Positions 51,799 through 60,452 are shown, counted from the stretch's first letter. The stretch is DNA of 64,000 nucleotides from PALSA-505 sp963699015 (GCA_963699015.1 CAVOSX010000005.1:186001-250000); one strand, 5' to 3'. Translations and numbers: made by a program. The notes: generated by a model not told the origin, from the sequence alone.

Positions 51799-51845
51799 AA
51801 GGCCCCCGGGCCGGATGGGGGGAGTCCGGGCCGGGGGCCTTTTCC
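51799..51845 (+). terminator. Strong intrinsic terminator downstream of the riboswitch
   Basis: A 17-bp stem with a single mismatch: AAGGCCCCCGGGCCGGA (51799-51815) with TCCGGGCCGGGGGCCTT (about 51825-51841), followed by TTTCC. Oriented for plus-strand transcription, in line with riboswitch control of elongation. Confidence 0.85.
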
Positions 51846-52120
51846 TTGGACCAATGAACACTATACCCGTTCGGTTGCTTACGCTCCGCACTCTGAGGCG
51901 AGTCCCCTGCCCATAGCCGGGAGCGCCGGTTTCCGCAGACCATCAATGCGGCGGTCACGCGAACGCGGCTGCCTCGCTGCGGAACCGGATCAGGCCCTCT
52001 TTCGCGGGACTGCCAAGGTACGTCGAGCCGCCGTAACACAATTGGCCAAGCTCGGGCCGGCCACCGCCAGGGCGGCGCTGATTGTCCCGCCCAGGCAGTG
52101 GTGGTCTTGCCCCGGAGCGG
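51846..52120. other. Region after the terminator, no intact gene
   Basis: An ATG at 51853 opens only MNTIPVRLLTLRTLRRVPCP before a TAG. This could be the start of a lost exported protein. Nothing else coding is recognisable. Confidence 0.45.
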
Positions 52121-52876
52121 TTACGAGTGCTTGAAGTGCGTGGGGAACGCGGTGCCCGTCGAAGACAGCGCCCCCGTCGTGATCTGGACGGTGCTGCCGT
52201 TCACGCGCTGGTACTTGGCCGGGTGCGCGGCTGCCAGAGCCTTGCCGTTGACCGAGCAGTTGGTAAAGCTGAGGGTTCCGAAGCTGGGCACGCCGAGGAT
52301 AGTTCCGTTGACGGCCCAGTCGCTGTCGCCCACATAGGCCGCACTGGGACTCGCGCCCGACCCGGTGCGCTTCTTCGTGACCTTCGTGGTCGCGTCCGTC
52401 ACCGAGACCGTGGTGCCCGCGGTGGTCACCTTCGCCGCGACCTTGATGACGTTGCCCGCGTGGAAGGCCGTGCTGGTGTAGTTGACCTCATTGCCGCTAA
52501 CGACCAGCGCGGGGAAGTACACGGCCTTACCGCCCTGGCACCCGGTGAACACGAAAGCCGCCGAGTAGGTCGCGGAGTTGTTCACCGCCACTCCCGCGAC
52601 CGGCGTGATGCCGCGATTCGCGGACGTGCAGGACAGCGCGGGCAGCTTGTACTGTGCCGCTGACGAGGTCGCGGATCCCGCGGTCACCGTGGCTTGGTAG
52701 CCCGCGAAGACTGTGTTGTTGATCACGGATGGCGTCCTGGCGTGCGCGTCGGCGGCCCCGCCACCGTGGCCCGTGGTCGCCGCCTGCGCTGGTGCCGCGA
52801 GACCCAGTACGGGGGCCATCACGGCTGCCCCGACAGTGATGGCGAGCGCGGGCAAGCGAAATCGTGCCAGCATCAT
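52121..52876 (-). CDS. Secreted beta-rich protein (G1-peptidase-fold-like, uncertain)
   Basis: 251 residues. Signal peptide ARFRLPALAITVGAAVMAPV cleaved near APAQAA. The mature part is Ser/Thr/Val-rich with regularly spaced strands: INNTVFAGYQATVTAGSATS, YSAAFVFTGCQGGKAVYFPA and FHAGNVIKVAAKVTTAGTTV, then VNGTILGVPSFGTLSFTNCS. The arrangement and the four Cys recall the concanavalin-like fold of G1/A4 peptidases. However, the catalytic Gln/Glu motifs are not recognisable, so it may be a non-enzymatic relative. Within the second island near its right end. Confidence 0.6.
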   Translation of the reverse strand: MMLARFRLPALAITVGAAVMAPVLGLAAPAQAATTGHGGGAADAHARTPSVINNTVFAGYQATVTAGSATSSAAQYKLPALSCTSANRGITPVAGVAVNNSATYSAAFVFTGCQGGKAVYFPALVVSGNEVNYTSTAFHAGNVIKVAAKVTTAGTTVSVTDATTKVTKKRTGSGASPSAAYVGDSDWAVNGTILGVPSFGTLSFTNCSVNGKALAAAHPAKYQRVNGSTVQITTGALSSTGTAFPTHFKHS

Positions 52877-53392
52877 GGAATCCCCCCAAGAGTCGTAAGA
52901 TGACGTGCCCCCTCTCGATGGATCCAGGCACGCGCGGTGAAGCTTGTCAAGGCCGGGCCTGTGTTCCGATAGGCCCTGAGCGTTTCCCGATCATGAGCCG
53001 CCCCACGCTTTCCTGCATAGGCCCACTACCGCGGGCGGCGCGCGAGACCAGCAACAAACCGAGCCGTTGGTATCCAGCGTTCGGCGCGCCTCTCCGGAGT
53101 TCCCAGCAAGAGCTATCCCGCGCCGCGGCCACGCCCCATTCCCCCACGACGTATAAATGCCATTCAATAACGCCATTCCCGCGGCCCCTTTAAGGCTGGA
53201 AATCGGGTTCTCGTAGAGAGGGAAGTACTCTCCGCGGTGATGCGCACTCAATGTTGCGGACAAAGTGGCTGGGAGGGTATACCCGCAGGTCAGCACCGGA
53301 ATAGTGAGTGCCGGAAAATGTGCGGGAAAGGTTGTTAACGCCATCGCCGACAGCCTGATAAAAGCCGACACCCTGATAAAGAAGAGGTCCCT
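52877..53392. other. Non-coding, lower-GC right end of the second island
   Basis: About 515 bases without a recognisable gene. The part from 53140 to 53390 is visibly richer in A and T than its surroundings (for example GTATAAATGCCATTCAATAA), as often seen near attachment sites. Confidence 0.5.
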
Positions 53393-53415
53393 GGTTCAAA
53401 TCCCCGAGCCTCCGC
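53393..53415 (+). repeat. att-like repeat, right copy
   Basis: GGTTCAAATCCCCGAGCCTC plus CGC, identical to the last bases of tRNA-Ser(GCU) at 46414-46436. No tRNA body precedes it. Right boundary of the second island. Confidence 0.85.
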
Positions 53416-53439
53416 AGCTCACCGGCGCCTTCCCCGAGC

Positions 53440-53485
53440 ACGCGAGGAAGGAGCCGAATGCATGACAGTGCCGAAGGTTGCAGTT
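53440..53485 (+). repeat. 46-bp direct repeat, copy 1
   Basis: The segment beginning ACGCGAGGAAGGAGCCGAAT matches 54515-54560 at 39 of 46 positions. It lies 25 bases after the att copy. Confidence 0.7.
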
Positions 53486-53709
53486 TGGGTATGCCGGAAC
53501 GTCGGCTCCAGGTTGGCGCGCAGCCGCCCCAGGATCTGCACCGCGGCGGCTGCCGGCCGTGCACCAGCACCCTCACCGGCACCATCGATAGCGGATCAAT
53601 GAGCGTCAGACGGTTAGAGTTCGAGTCCCGCCAGTTCCGGGTCGCCTGCGCCGCGTGGCAGCCGCGTACTCTGGCGGAGTCGGTGGAACCGTCCCAAGAG
53701 AAAGCGGTG

Positions 53710-54465
53710 ATGACCATGGCTGCCCAGACCCCGACCATCGTCCTCGTCCACGGTGCCTGGGCCGACGCGACCGGCTTCGACCCCGAGATTCGCGCCCTGC
53801 GCGAGCGTGGGTTTGCCGCCATCGGGTTCGCCAACCCGCTTCGCGATCTCGCTGGCGACGCGACGTACCTCGCTGAATTCCTGCGGACCCTGACCGGTCC
53901 GATCGTGCTCGTCGGCCACTCCTACGGCGGCAATGTGATCTCGATGGCTGCGGCGGGCAACGACCAGGTCAGAGCGCTCGTCTACCTCAACGGCTGGATG
54001 TGCGACGAGGGCGAGAGCCAGCAGCAGCTTCTCGAGAGGTTCGAAGGCAGCCTTGTGGGGCCCTCGATCAGGCCGGTGCCGTACACCAGGCCGGACGGGA
54101 GTGAGGACGCCGATCTCTACCTCGACCTCGATGCATTCCGCGGAGCCTTCGCCGCTGATGTCGACGCTGAGATAGCCGCCGTAATGGCCGCAGCGCAGCG
54201 GCCGTACGCCGCAGCCGCGTTCGCAGGCACGCCGTCGAGCCCGCCGGCCTGGAAGACGCTGCCGTGCTGGTACCTTCTCGGCGCCGAGGACAAGGCGATC
54301 CCGCCGGCGCTCCAGCGCTTCATGGCCGAGCGTGCCAACGCGACGATCGTGGAGGTGCCGGCCTCGCACGTCTCGTTCGTGTCGCAGCCCGAGGCCGCAA
54401 CCCAGCTCATCCTCCGGGCCGTCGAGGCGGCGAGCCGCGCGGCGTCGGACACGCCCGGCCTGTGA
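53710..54465 (+). CDS. Alpha/beta hydrolase
   Basis: 251 residues from ATG 53710. PTIVLVHGAWADATGFDPEI gives the oxyanion-loop HGAW. The nucleophile elbow is VLVGHSYGGNVISMAA (GHSYG, Ser). The catalytic acid is probably D in WYLLGAEDKAIPPALQRF and the His is in VPASHVSFVSQPEA. This is the salicylate esterase/EstC-like group of small hydrolases; the substrate is unknown. It lies between two 46-bp direct repeats just outside the island. Confidence 0.92.
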   Translation: MTMAAQTPTIVLVHGAWADATGFDPEIRALRERGFAAIGFANPLRDLAGDATYLAEFLRTLTGPIVLVGHSYGGNVISMAAAGNDQVRALVYLNGWMCDEGESQQQLLERFEGSLVGPSIRPVPYTRPDGSEDADLYLDLDAFRGAFAADVDAEIAAVMAAAQRPYAAAAFAGTPSSPPAWKTLPCWYLLGAEDKAIPPALQRFMAERANATIVEVPASHVSFVSQPEAATQLILRAVEAASRAASDTPGL

Positions 54466-54514
54466 GCCACGGCCTGAGTCGCAGTCCACAGCCGTACAGG
54501 AGGGTCCACCCAGG

Positions 54515-54560
54515 ACACGAGGAAGGGGCCGAATGCATCACAGGGCCAAAGGCTGCGGTT
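54515..54560 (+). repeat. 46-bp direct repeat, copy 2
   Basis: The segment beginning ACACGAGGAAGGGGCCGAAT is the partner of 53440-53485. It ends five bases before the stop of an integrase fragment. Confidence 0.7.
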
Positions 54561-54564
54561 GACC

Positions 54565-54696
54565 TCACCCCCGGCCCCGCCGCGCCTGGTCCGTCCGCTC
54601 GATGGCGTCCTTCACCTGACGCGCAGCCACGTGGGTATGGCGCTCCGTCGTCACCCTGGTGTGGCTGAGCACCTCCTGCACGACGAGCGTTCTCAT
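54565..54696 (-). pseudogene. Integrase C-terminal fragment with Tyr-to-His change
   Basis: Minus-strand frame LVVQEVLSHTRVTTERHTHV then AARQVKDAIERTDQARRGRG and stop. It matches the end of actinobacterial tyrosine integrases (VVQEVLGHTxVTTTERYTHV). The catalytic Tyr of ERYTHV is His here, and the GH of the box is SH. N-terminal parts are absent. Clearly a dead remnant. Confidence 0.75.
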
Positions 54697-54699
54697 CCT

Positions 54700-54893
54700 T
54701 CAGTTGGCCTGGTGCCGCCCGTGGTGAAGACGCTGAGCTTCTACCCCCAATGACGCACGCTGCAGCTTGCGGATCGGATCCAGCTGCAGGGTGCGCGCCA
54801 GCCAGCTGCTGTCCTGACTGCCGGTCATCAAGATGATTTCGTCGTAATCGTGGCTGCGGGTCTCGGCGTCCACCGCCTGCGCCGGACCGCGAC
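54700..54893 (-). pseudogene. Fragment of an unidentified gene
   Basis: Minus-strand frame reading AVDAETRSHDYDEIILMTGS, QDSSWLARTLQLDPIRKLQR then ASLGVEAQRLHHGRHQAN and stop. The first part is strongly protein-like (DYDEIIxxTGxQxxSWLARxLxLDP is a recurring actinobacterial pattern in stress-type proteins), the rest is not. No start present. Confidence 0.5.
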
Positions 54894-54910
54894 AGGCAGG
54901 AGGAGATGGC

Positions 54911-55546
54911 CTACGGGCTGGTGATGGTCTGTGCGGGAGTGAGGGTGGAGGTGCCTTTCAGCGCCACCGGGTCGCCGGTCTTGATCAGGCCCAGGCAGCC
55001 GCTGCTGACGTTCCAGACATGCATGTTGCTCCCGGCGCCGCCGGTCTTCAGCTGGTGCGCGGCATTGGCGTAGGTGCCGGCGAGGGTGGCCGGGGTGGTG
55101 GGGGCGGGGCAGGCCGACGTCGCGGTGCAGCCGTTGCCGGACAGCGAGGCCACCGCGCCGGTGATCGTGCCCTTGGTGACGCCGGTGCTGGCGTTGTAGG
55201 ACTTCGCGTTGAGCTTCCACGGCAGGTGGCCGGCGGTAACGGTGAATTTCAGGCTGTCAGGGCCGACGCAGCTTGTGAAAGTGACCGAGGTGATCTTCGC
55301 GATGCCGGCACCTGGCAGGCCTTTGCCCGGCTTGGCGGTCCCCTTCGCGGTCATCGTCTTGCAGGTGAGCACCGAGCCGGTCGCGGTATCCGTCATCGTG
55401 ACATTTCTGGCCACCCCGCTGACCGACCCGCCGGGCTTCACGGTCCAGGTTGTCGTGGTCGCCGCGCCCGATGCGGTGACGCTCAGGCCGACCGTGAGGG
55501 CAGCTGCGCCGCCCGCCAGGAGGACTGCTCCTATTCGCACGCGCAT
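54911..55546 (-). CDS. Secreted hypothetical protein
   Basis: 211 residues. Signal MRVRIGAVLLAGGAAALTVG with cleavage near ASGAA. The mature protein is Thr/Ser/Gly-rich and probably all beta: TTTWTVKPGGSVSGVARNVT, LTCKTMTAKGTAKPGKGLPG, ITSVTFTSCVGPDSLKFTVT and NVSSGCLGLIKTGDP. Six Cys could form disulfides. Such proteins recur in Streptosporangiales-type genomes without known function. It shares style with the secreted protein at 52121, but I see no clear homology. Confidence 0.7.
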   Translation of the reverse strand: MRVRIGAVLLAGGAAALTVGLSVTASGAATTTTWTVKPGGSVSGVARNVTMTDTATGSVLTCKTMTAKGTAKPGKGLPGAGIAKITSVTFTSCVGPDSLKFTVTAGHLPWKLNAKSYNASTGVTKGTITGAVASLSGNGCTATSACPAPTTPATLAGTYANAAHQLKTGGAGSNMHVWNVSSGCLGLIKTGDPVALKGTSTLTPAQTITSP

Positions 55547-55796
55547 GTCCCATTACCTCCCTGATCTATGCAAAGCCGGACCGGCTCGCCAGACCTGGTA
55601 GGGTGCCCGGCTTTGGCCATCGAGCCAAATGTTACTGCTGCGTAACATCAGCCACAAGGGGCTCTCCCGCGTGCCGCCCGCGTCGCGCCCGCCGTTATGG
55701 CGCGGCGCGCCTTAGGCCAGGCTGCCTCGGGATCCAGGATCATTCTGATGGGCGTACCTGGCACGACGAACAGCACATCCGACCACGCGGGGCGAG

Positions 55797-56168
55797 ATGG
55801 ACTACAACAACCTAATCCAGCGGACCGGCGAGGTCGTCGATGCCGTCGGGGTCGCTGTCATCGTCATCGGCGCGGCGATCAACACCGGTACCGCCGCCAT
55901 CCGGCTCGCCCATCACGAGACCCGCACCTACCGGCGCTACCGACAGGAGCTCGGCCAGACCATCCTGCTGGGCCTGGAACTTCTGGTGGCAGGGGATATC
56001 ATTCGCACCGTCGCAGCTACGCCCACGCTCACCAGCGTGGGCATCCTTGGCATCATCGTCGTGATCCGTACCTTCCTGAGCTTCTCCCTCGAAGTGGAAC
56101 TGACCGGCCGCTGGCCATGGCAGGCCAGCACCACCGGGTCGCGGCCCGAAGACGAAGACCGGGGCTAG
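55797..56168 (+). CDS. DUF1622 family membrane protein
   Basis: 123 residues from ATG 55797, preceded by GGGGCGAG. Three hydrophobic segments: VVDAVGVAVIVIGAAINTGT, ILLGLELLVAGDIIRTVAAT and SVGILGIIVVIRTFLSFSLE. The basic stretch ETRTYRRYRQELGQTILLG and the ending LEVELTGRWPW are the DUF1622 pattern. Function unknown. Confidence 0.9.
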   Translation: MDYNNLIQRTGEVVDAVGVAVIVIGAAINTGTAAIRLAHHETRTYRRYRQELGQTILLGLELLVAGDIIRTVAATPTLTSVGILGIIVVIRTFLSFSLEVELTGRWPWQASTTGSRPEDEDRG

Positions 56169-56189
56169 CCCGATGCGAGGCAGCCCGTC

Positions 56190-57713
56190 TCAGCCGACCG
56201 CAGCGGCGGGGGTCTTGCTGTCCGAGAGGAGGTGCTGGTAGAGGTCGAGGTAGGCGCGCTGCTGGTGGCTCCAGGCCAGTTTCTGCTCGACCCGGGCGCG
56301 GCCGAGTTTGCCTAGCCGGGCGCGGCGCAGCTCATCGTCTGCGAGGGTGACGATCGCCGCCGCGTACGCGCCAACGTCGTTGGGTGTCACGTACACTGCG
56401 GCTTCGCCGGCCGAGACCCGGGTCTCGCGCAGGTCGAACGCGACCACGGGCAGCTCGAAAGCCATGTATTCCATCGTCTTGTTCATCGTGGACACATCGT
56501 TGAGGGGATTCTTGGGATCCGGCGACAGCCCCATGTCGGCGGTGGACAGGATCTGGGACACGAGTTCATCGGGAGCCCGGCCGGTGAACTCCAGGTGCCC
56601 GGCCAGGCCGAGGTCGTCGCGCAGGGCGACCAGGTCGTCGAAGCAGTCTCCCGACCCGATCAGCGTGAACGCGATGTCGTCGCGGTGCAGCTGGTGCACT
56701 ACCACGTCCGCGGCGCGGACCACGATGTCGACGCCGTCCTGGGGTCCCATCACGCCGATGTAGGCGGCCATGAACCGCCGGCCCCGGCGCAGCCCCGGAT
56801 GGGCCGGCCCGCGCTGCAGCCGCTGCGGGTCGGGGCCGGTTCGCACCACCGTGACACGGTCGGCGGGCTTGCCGCTGCGCGTCACCGCCACCTCGCGGTA
56901 GGAGTCATTGGTGGAGATCACGTGGTCGGCGGCCCGGTGAGTTCTGCGCTCCAGCGCCCGCAGCAGCCGGTACAGCAGCCTGGGGCCGCTCGGGAACCGG
57001 GACTGGTACAGCTCCGGGTTCAGGTCGTGATGGTCGAACACGAACCGGGTCCGGTCCAGTGCCCGCAGCACCATGGCGATCGGCCAGAAAATGTCCGGCG
57101 GATTACAGGCCTGGATCACCCCGAACCGTCCCGACTGCCGCGCCTTCCAGGTCAGCCAGGCCGTCGCGAGGAATGAATAGGCATACTCGGCGGCGAACCC
57201 GATCTTGCTGCCGCCCGGCGCGTACGGCCGGTACTTGTACAGCTCTACGCCTTCTACCACCGCGAATGCGGGATCGCCGGTGCCTTTCGGGCACACCACG
57301 GCCACCTGGTGGCCCGCCGACACCAGCGCCTGGCACTGCAGCCACACCCGCCGGTCAAACGGCACCGGAAGATTCTGCACGATTATCAGGACGCGAGTCC
57401 GTGGCCCGGCAGCTTCATGAGCGGCAAGCGGCTCGCTGCCCGCGGCGGCAGAAGCGCTTTGCTGTAGCAATCCGGCAGTATTGGCAGGCAAGGCAAGACC
57501 CCCGTCTCTGGCTGCAGCGTTGCCGTCTCTCTCGTGGCACTGACGCTGCGGCGAGTTGGCGCGGACAGCCACGGCGGGCTGCCCGCGAAGGTGCTCGCGT
57601 GATCCCCGGGCGCTCAGCTGAACCGGAGCGCCGGCCATCGCGCTGGCCTGCCGCTCAAGCCCCGGTGCGGACACCCGTCCACCGGCGGCCCGGCGCGGAG
57701 GCCATGACGTCAT
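56190..57713 (-). CDS. GT4-family glycosyltransferase (WbuB/WcaI-like)
   Basis: From ATG 57713, about 507 residues; GTG 57674 and ATG 57638 are alternatives. The first ~90-100 residues are low-complexity and the GT-B fold starts at RTRVLIIVQNLPVPFDRRVW. Donor domain: AAYIGVMGPQDGVDIVVRAA, FTLIGSGDCFDDLVALRDDL and STMNKTMEYMAFELPVVAFD (the E-x7-E region, first position present as NKTME). It ends with AWSHQQRAYLDLYQHLL. Typical of enzymes making exopolysaccharide or O-antigen repeat units. It stands alone, convergent with DUF1622. Confidence 0.85.
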   Translation of the reverse strand: MTSWPPRRAAGGRVSAPGLERQASAMAGAPVQLSARGSREHLRGQPAVAVRANSPQRQCHERDGNAAARDGGLALPANTAGLLQQSASAAAGSEPLAAHEAAGPRTRVLIIVQNLPVPFDRRVWLQCQALVSAGHQVAVVCPKGTGDPAFAVVEGVELYKYRPYAPGGSKIGFAAEYAYSFLATAWLTWKARQSGRFGVIQACNPPDIFWPIAMVLRALDRTRFVFDHHDLNPELYQSRFPSGPRLLYRLLRALERRTHRAADHVISTNDSYREVAVTRSGKPADRVTVVRTGPDPQRLQRGPAHPGLRRGRRFMAAYIGVMGPQDGVDIVVRAADVVVHQLHRDDIAFTLIGSGDCFDDLVALRDDLGLAGHLEFTGRAPDELVSQILSTADMGLSPDPKNPLNDVSTMNKTMEYMAFELPVVAFDLRETRVSAGEAAVYVTPNDVGAYAAAIVTLADDELRRARLGKLGRARVEQKLAWSHQQRAYLDLYQHLLSDSKTPAAAVG

Positions 57714-57927
57714 CCTGAGGGAGGTAAGCGATATTGTCAATAGGAATACTCGACATTGCACGGCGGCCGACCGCGGCGGTTGCCGCGTGCTGGTGAGGGC
57801 CGCGATGAAGGGCGCTCGCGGCAGCCTTGCCCCGCCGGGCCCGGCGGGGCGCTTGTCACGGCCTGCACGCGGCCGGTGCCACGGCCGGTCCCGCCGGGGG
57901 CGAGCAAGCCAGTAGCCTGGCCTGTGT

Positions 57928-58617
57928 ATGGGGGAAGGACTTTCGGGCACGCGGTTGAGAAGCCGGGAGCGGCCGACGGCACCATTGCTGCTGTCGGCTG
58001 CTGCCCGGCCTGCGGCCGTGGCGATCGTGGTTGCCTGCCTGCTGGTGATTGCGGTGCAGGCCGTGTGGCTCAGGCACGGGATGGAGACCGGCTGGCTGGA
58101 CACGACCATCGACGCCAAGGTGCAGGCCGCCCTGGGCGGGCATCACCTGCTGCTGGCCGTGCTGGTCTGGCCGGGCGAGCCGGTGCCGGCCATCGCGATG
58201 GCCGCGGCTCTGGTGCTGACGTGCGCCCTGCTGCGGCGATATCGCCAGGCGGCATTGGTGGCCGTGTCTGTGCCCGTTGCGGTTGCCCTGACCGAGTTTG
58301 TGCTCAAGCCCGTCATAGGCCGGACTTCCTGGGGTGCCCCCTTCCCCAGCGGGCATGTCGCCGCTGTGGCCGCCTTGGTCACTGTCCTGACCGTTCTGCT
58401 CGCCAGGACGGCCACCAGGGCGGCACCTGTGCTGGGCGTTGCCCTGGGATTGGCGGCATTGCTGGTTACAGCCGCCGTCGCCATCGGGGTGGTCGGCGCG
58501 AGATTGCATCACTTCAGCGACACTGTCGGGGGGGCGGCCGTCGGCGTCGGGACGGTACTGGTGGCCGCGCTCGTCCTCGACTGGCTCAGCACGACGCATC
58601 CCCAGCGTCCAGGGTGA
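57928..58617 (+). CDS. PAP2-superfamily phosphatase
   Basis: 229 residues, about six membrane segments. The three-part active site is visible: KPVIGR (degenerate KxxxxxxRP), FPSGHVAAVAALVTV (PSGH) and ARLHHFSDTVGGAAVG (RxxxxxHxxxD, here R-L-H-H-F-S-D). Acts on lipid phosphates, such as polyprenyl diphosphate or phosphatidate, outside the membrane. ATG 57928 follows GTGTATG without a clear ribosome site. Confidence 0.9.
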   Translation: MGEGLSGTRLRSRERPTAPLLLSAAARPAAVAIVVACLLVIAVQAVWLRHGMETGWLDTTIDAKVQAALGGHHLLLAVLVWPGEPVPAIAMAAALVLTCALLRRYRQAALVAVSVPVAVALTEFVLKPVIGRTSWGAPFPSGHVAAVAALVTVLTVLLARTATRAAPVLGVALGLAALLVTAAVAIGVVGARLHHFSDTVGGAAVGVGTVLVAALVLDWLSTTHPQRPG

Positions 58618-58948
58618 AGCCGAAGCACCTGACCGCTCTCTGAAGGGCAGGTGGCTCCCGGCCCCGGTCTGCTGACCCTTGCCGCGTGCATCCGCCTCGG
58701 ATGCATGGAACCATCCGTGCCTTTGCAGCGTCGAACTTGAAAGCGAGTGCCAGCCGGACTTTCCCTCTGCCCTTGGGCCCGGCGGGCGCTCGCTTCTCAT
58801 GCCCGGCGTGGATCACCGCCTGCGGGAACTCTCCCCGCCTGGTGCGGCCCCGGTTCCCCAAGACACCGGCAACCGCGGCCGTGAAAGCGAAGATCGCCGA
58901 CAGGCTCAGGCCCGTGTCTGCTCAGCCGGTGTGGCCATGCCTGGCTCG
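58618..58948. other. Gap with no assignable gene
   Basis: 331 bases. A minus-strand frame (about 58586-58861) contains VRLALAFKFDAAKARMVP, which looks protein-like, but no family is recognised. Confidence 0.4.
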
Positions 58949-59095
58949 TCAGGCAGGGAACCCGATGTGCTGGTGATACGCAGCCAGGCCCGCGGCCAGC
59001 GGGTAGGGGCCCCGGATCTGCTGAAGTCGCGCCGGGATCTCGCGGTGATCCAGGTAGGGATGGTCACCGCAGGCAGGGCAGATGAGCTCGAACAC
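58949..59095 (-). CDS. Small CxxC protein, 48 aa
   Basis: From GTG 59095 the frame reads FELICPACGDHPYLDHREIP then ARLQQIRGPYPLAAGLAAYH, close to a recurring short actinobacterial protein with CPxCGDHPYLD. The single CxxC could bind metal with the His. An upstream in-frame extension to 59227 exists but looks non-coding. Function unknown. Confidence 0.5.
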   Translation of the reverse strand: MFELICPACGDHPYLDHREIPARLQQIRGPYPLAAGLAAYHQHIGFPA

Positions 59096-59515
59096 GCCGT
59101 CATAACCGCCCTCGGCGCGGCCGCCGGTGATGCGGGCCGGCCGGCGCCGCAGGAACGCGGCTTCGCCGTGGCCGGGCTGGCCGGCGGCCGGGCCGGCAGG
59201 GCGCCGTTGGCCTCGATGAGCAGCCACGGGTCACGCCGCGCGGGCCGCCTGCGCACTGCGGGGACGGCTCCGGGAAGGGCGGTTGCCCGGCCAGCGACCG
59301 CCGTGTCAGGATCGCCCGGGGTCTTCGTTTGACCACCCCCGCTGTGCCTCCGTCACCGCCCGGGTCTCGCGGCGACGTCCTGTCGCCACGATACGTCCAG
59401 CCATCGCACCATGCGGCGCCGGCCGATTTAATGGCGTCTTCGCACCCTGGGCTTGCGAATTTCTTGGCTGTACGTTTGACGGCGGTTCATCTCCGCCCGC
59501 GAAAGGAATGCCTTT
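59096..59515. other. Upstream region of the G1 peptidase gene
   Basis: 420 bases. No recognisable gene. A ribosome site (GAAAGGA, 59499-59505) precedes ATG 59516. Confidence 0.4.
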
Positions 59516-60452
59516 ATGAAAGCCAGGTCATGGCTGATCGCCGCGGCAGCGGCCACCGCCACCCTCGCCGCGGCCAGCTCGTCCGCGGCGGCGAGCACCA
59601 GCGCCGGCGCGACCCGGGCCGGCACCCCCGGCCGGCGCTACCCAGGCCAGCGCGCCGGCCCGCGGGCCGCGCGCGCTTCAGATCCGCGGCTTCCGGCTGG
59701 CGACGGGCGTGCGCCTGCCGCGCACCCGGCTGCCGCGCCTGGCCCCGAAGATGACGGTCTTCAGCACGAACTGGGGCGGCCACGCCGCCACGACGAGTGC
59801 GAACTCGACCCTGAAGCAGGTCTCCGCCGCCTTCAACGTGCCCAGCGTGAACTGCGCCAGCTCGCCTCCCGGCTCGTCCGGTTACGCATACGCATCGCAC
59901 TGGGCCGGCCTCGACGGGTATAACGACGACACCACCGAGCAGGCTGGCGTGGCCGGCTACTGCACATCTACCACCAGCACCCCGGCGTACGTGGCCTGGT
60001 ATGAGATGTTCCCGCTTCCCCCGGTGGCGTTCACCGGGATCAACCCGGGCGACGCGATCACGGCTTCGGTTGGCTTTGACCGCTCGGCCGGCTTGTACGA
60101 CCTGACAATCACCGACGTCACGACCGGCGGCGTCGTCAGCGCCAGCGAGCCCTGCCCTGCCGGGCACACCTGCCGCAGGGCCTCGGCGGAGGTCATCACC
60201 GAAGATCCGGGGGGCGGCGTGGCCGGCGGGTACAACCTCGCCGACTTCGGCCAGGAGAACTACACCGGCGCGACGGTCGTCAGCGCGAACGGGACGACCG
60301 GGACCCTCACCAGTGGCTTCGGCAAGAGCGGCGCGCAGCTGTGGAGCGGCCACCAGATCGTGCTCGTCGACCCGTCAGGGACGCCGCTGGCGGTCACCGG
60401 CCCGCTGTACGGCGGGCAGGCGTACAACATCGCCTGGTCGCGGGCATCGTGA
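59516..60452 (+). pseudogene. Secreted G1-family (glutamic) endopeptidase, frameshifted
   Basis: The signal peptide MKARSWLIAAAAATATLAAA is in the frame of ATG 59516. The mature protein runs in another frame from about 59630: QASAPARGPRALQIRGFRLA, then FSTNWGGHAATTSANSTLKQ, YASHWAGLDGYNDDTTEQAG, AYVAWYEMFPLPPVAFTGIN and SAEVITEDPGGGVAGGYNLA. The catalytic Gln (EQAG) and Glu (EVITE) of G1 peptidases are in place. One base too many in the CCCCC run at 59625-59629 explains the switch. With that corrected the gene encodes ~310 residues. Confidence 0.82.

Noticed and set aside
53620..53655. GTTCGAGTCCCGCC resembling a tRNA T arm near 53625
   Set aside because: The stem beside the TTCGAGT loop does not pair and no acceptor end follows, so I could not support a tRNA remnant.
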